A DNA stretch of 64,000 nucleotides from Brachypodium distachyon (taxonomy: Eukaryota; Streptophyta; Magnoliopsida; Poales; Poaceae), in the NCBI RefSeq assembly GCF_000005505.3, contig NC_016133.3:16740001-16804000 (forward strand), in the 5' to 3' direction. Position 1 is the first letter of the stretch, and each line of letters opens with the position of its first letter. Below the pieces are notes generated by a model. The model made no database searches. It worked only from the letters and a program-made list of their open reading frames with translations, and was not told the DNA's origin. A program made the position numbers and the translations under genes. Positions 62,176 to 64,000 of the stretch are shown here, piece by piece.

Positions 62176-63258
62176 ATGGGGTCCGTATCCAAGAAGACGA
62201 TCTCGAGGCACACCACGCACACGGAGCAGGGGTCGCACGCGTTCGAGATCTCCGGGTACAGCCTCAACAAGGGCATCGGCGTCGGCCAGTACATCCAGTC
62301 CTGCACCTTCACCGTCGGCGGCTACGACTGGGCCATCCGCCTCTACCCCGACGGGGTCGTCGAGGCCTTCAGGGACTACGTGACCATCTACCTCGAGCTC
62401 GTCAGCCAGGACGCCGAGGTGCGGGCTCTGTATGACCTGTCCTTGGTTAAGCAGGAAACCGGCTTGCCAGTCAGTATGTGGTGCAAATCGACCCCGAGAG
62501 AGTTCCGATCCCGCGATAGCAGCCGTTTCGCGCCGCAGAGTGGAGGGTTCATACCGAGAAGCACGCTGGAGATGGATGACATAGGCTACGTTCTGGACGA
62601 TTACCTGACGATCGAATGTGCTGTTACTGTCGTCAAAGAAGCACACTTGTACCAAACCTCGGCAGAGTATGAGATCGCGTTGCCGCCATCGGACTTGTCT
62701 GATCATTTCGGCAAGTTACTGTTGGAAGAGGAAGGAGCCGATGTGACTTTCAGTGTTGGAGGAGAAACTTTTGCTGCACATAAGATTGTGCTAGCCACAC
62801 GCTCGCCTGTCTTCAAGGCAGAGCTGTATGGACAGATGAAGGAGAGGACGGCGCAAAGCGTAACCATTGAGGACATGCAGCCTGCTGTTTTCAGGGCCTT
62901 TCTGCATTTCATCTATACTGATTCGCTGGCTCAAATGGAGGATCTTGATCATGATGATTACAGTGAAATGATCCGGCATTTACTTGTGGCTGCAGATAGA
63001 TATGCCATGGACAGGCTCAAGTTGATTTGCCAAAACGTCCTCTGTCAGTATATTGACGTGGACACAGTGGCGGCTACATTGGCTTTAGCTGATCAGCATA
63101 ACTGTGAGAGCCTTAAGAATGTTTGCATTGACTATATGACCACTTCAGATGAGATTGATGCCGTGGCGGCAACTCAAGGTTATGCAAATCTCAAAAGATC
63201 TTGCCCTTCTGTCTTAATAGATGTGTTAGAGAAGCGAAGCAGGATTCAGAAAGAATAG
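62176..63258 (+). CDS. MATH-BTB protein 3, putative CUL3 ubiquitin-ligase adaptor
   Basis: Single coding exon, 360 aa. The ATG at 62,176 (MGSVSKKTISRHTTHTEQGS...) matches the start of gene 2 (MGSQSKRTLSR), which decides it over an upstream GTG. MATH is about residues 16-145 (SHAFEISGYSLNKGIGVGQY, TFTVGGYDWAIRLYPDG, FRSRDSSRFAPQSGGF). BTB is about 180-295 (GADVTFSVGGETFAAHKIVL, IEDMQPAVFRAFLHFIYTDS). The C-terminal helical region includes RHLLVAADRYAMDRLKLICQ and GYANLKRSCPSVLIDVLEKR. The final residues (SRIQKE) differ from the SR.RKA end of genes 1 and 2. Intact, with no premature stop. Confidence 0.96.
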   Translation: MGSVSKKTISRHTTHTEQGSHAFEISGYSLNKGIGVGQYIQSCTFTVGGYDWAIRLYPDGVVEAFRDYVTIYLELVSQDAEVRALYDLSLVKQETGLPVSMWCKSTPREFRSRDSSRFAPQSGGFIPRSTLEMDDIGYVLDDYLTIECAVTVVKEAHLYQTSAEYEIALPPSDLSDHFGKLLLEEEGADVTFSVGGETFAAHKIVLATRSPVFKAELYGQMKERTAQSVTIEDMQPAVFRAFLHFIYTDSLAQMEDLDHDDYSEMIRHLLVAADRYAMDRLKLICQNVLCQYIDVDTVAATLALADQHNCESLKNVCIDYMTTSDEIDAVAATQGYANLKRSCPSVLIDVLEKRSRIQKE

Positions 63259-63413
63259 ATTCCTTGATGTGTAGCTCATCCTAAGCTAAGTCTGTTGTCT
63301 ATGCAGTTTAGTTCTTAGATAATAATTTGCTAGGTTTCCTACAACTTTTAGGTGGTAAGTCTGGTTTCTTATGATATGTGCACCTTTTCCATCGAATTTA
63401 TTGCCTGTTCATG

Positions 63414-63513
63414 TCAGATGGATACTGTGGTGGCAAAAGGCTAATGTTAAGCCAGTTTGAAGGAACTTGTTCAGATGTTTTGGTTGATGCATTTGGCTAG
63501 AACTAGGCTTTGG
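63414..63513 (+). pseudogene. Remnant of a fourth MATH-BTB 3' end
   Basis: TCAGATGGATACTGTGGTGG and GAACTTGTTCAGATGTTTTG then GTTGATGCATTTGG line up with the region of genes 2 and 3 that encodes MDAVVATQGYADLKRTCPSV. The frame is interrupted by stops and small deletions. It lies about 150 bp past gene 3's stop. Confidence 0.7.
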
Positions 63514-64000
63514 AAACATATTGCACACCTCCGCATTTAATAATAACCTGACTCTAATCATTTCGCCTACCTGTTATGTTATATATGAACGATGAATAAC
63601 TCATCGTAGATCCTGAATATCTCAATCCTTGTGTGCACCATTTTGTTAAACTGTTGGATGCACCAGTATTTGGACATGAATTTGCAGAAGCTGCCATTGT
63701 TTTATCCATGCAAAGAAACTTTGTTGGATAAAAATGCTATGTTAGGTTGGAATATATCAGCATAGGTGTCAATAGTTTTGATCTATCATAATGTTAACTG
63801 TTAACTATGTTACCTTCAAAAATCATAAGACAAGTCTTCAAGCACCACATCAACTTAGCATCCACAATCTGGCACATAACTCTTTGCTTGTATGCTCTGG
63901 ATGGTTGTCTGTTTTTGAATTATATTTGACTACTTAGGAAACTTATAGATTAATGATCTCATAGTGTTAATTTTGTTACCTTTCAAACTGAAAGATAACT
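63514..64000. other. Downstream flank, no feature seen
   Basis: AT-rich sequence with no recognised gene or element ends before the window edge. Confidence 0.45.

Overview
This is nuclear DNA of a flowering plant. It almost certainly comes from a grass, and the mix of Stowaway-type miniature elements plus a tandem MATH-BTB family suggests the Pooideae. Genes are intron-rich with GT-AG boundaries, exons are GC-richer than introns, two products have plant-type N-terminal features (a plastid transit peptide; a membrane-anchored ECT), and the intergenic DNA is full of TA-flanked miniature elements and retroelement debris. The species assignment is inference; the sequence alone does not prove it.

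Layout. 0-4.1 kb: the 3' eleven exons of the 26S proteasome subunit RPN2 (+). 4.4-5.3 kb: a long-TIR non-autonomous element. 6.6-10.8 kb: ethanolamine-phosphate cytidylyltransferase (+). 12.0-12.5 kb: a small unrecognised two-exon gene (-). 13.8-16.8 kb: plastid FabZ dehydratase of fatty-acid synthesis (-). 19.1-21.5 kb: a reticulon-like ER membrane protein (-). 24.9-26.5 kb: a BED zinc-finger gene (-) whose second intron is best read as GC-AG. 27-32 kb: a decayed region with a LINE remnant and a GC-rich array of about 100-bp units, each with short dyads. 32.9-41.0 kb: a Mutator-like TIR element carrying GC-rich possible gene fragments, split by a broken Copia LTR retrotransposon with a perfect 5-bp target duplication. 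42-45 kb: a belt of MITEs, including one nested inside another. 45.1-52.2 kb: a GT14 (core-2/I-branching-like, DUF266) glycosyltransferase (+). 53-63.5 kb: three tandem intact MATH-BTB genes (+), with a decayed fourth fragment.

The housekeeping genes do not form a pathway together; this is ordinary eukaryotic gene order. Two touch membrane lipid supply (the ECT and FabZ), and two families touch ubiquitin-proteasome turnover (RPN2 and the MATH-BTB putative CUL3 adaptors), but nothing in the sequence links them mechanistically. I did not find a clearly new molecular system. The best leads are: a duplicated in-frame 3' splice acceptor in RPN2 that resembles the end of the next intron; the BED-only gene with a GC-AG intron and a duplicated 3' part; the dyad-bearing repeat array at 29.7-30.5 kb; a promoter-like antisense segment in the Copia leader; and a near-perfect 353-bp foldback in the 5' intron of the GT14 gene. 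Exon boundaries were worked out by hand from splice consensus and reading-frame continuity. No alignments, expression data or database searches were available.
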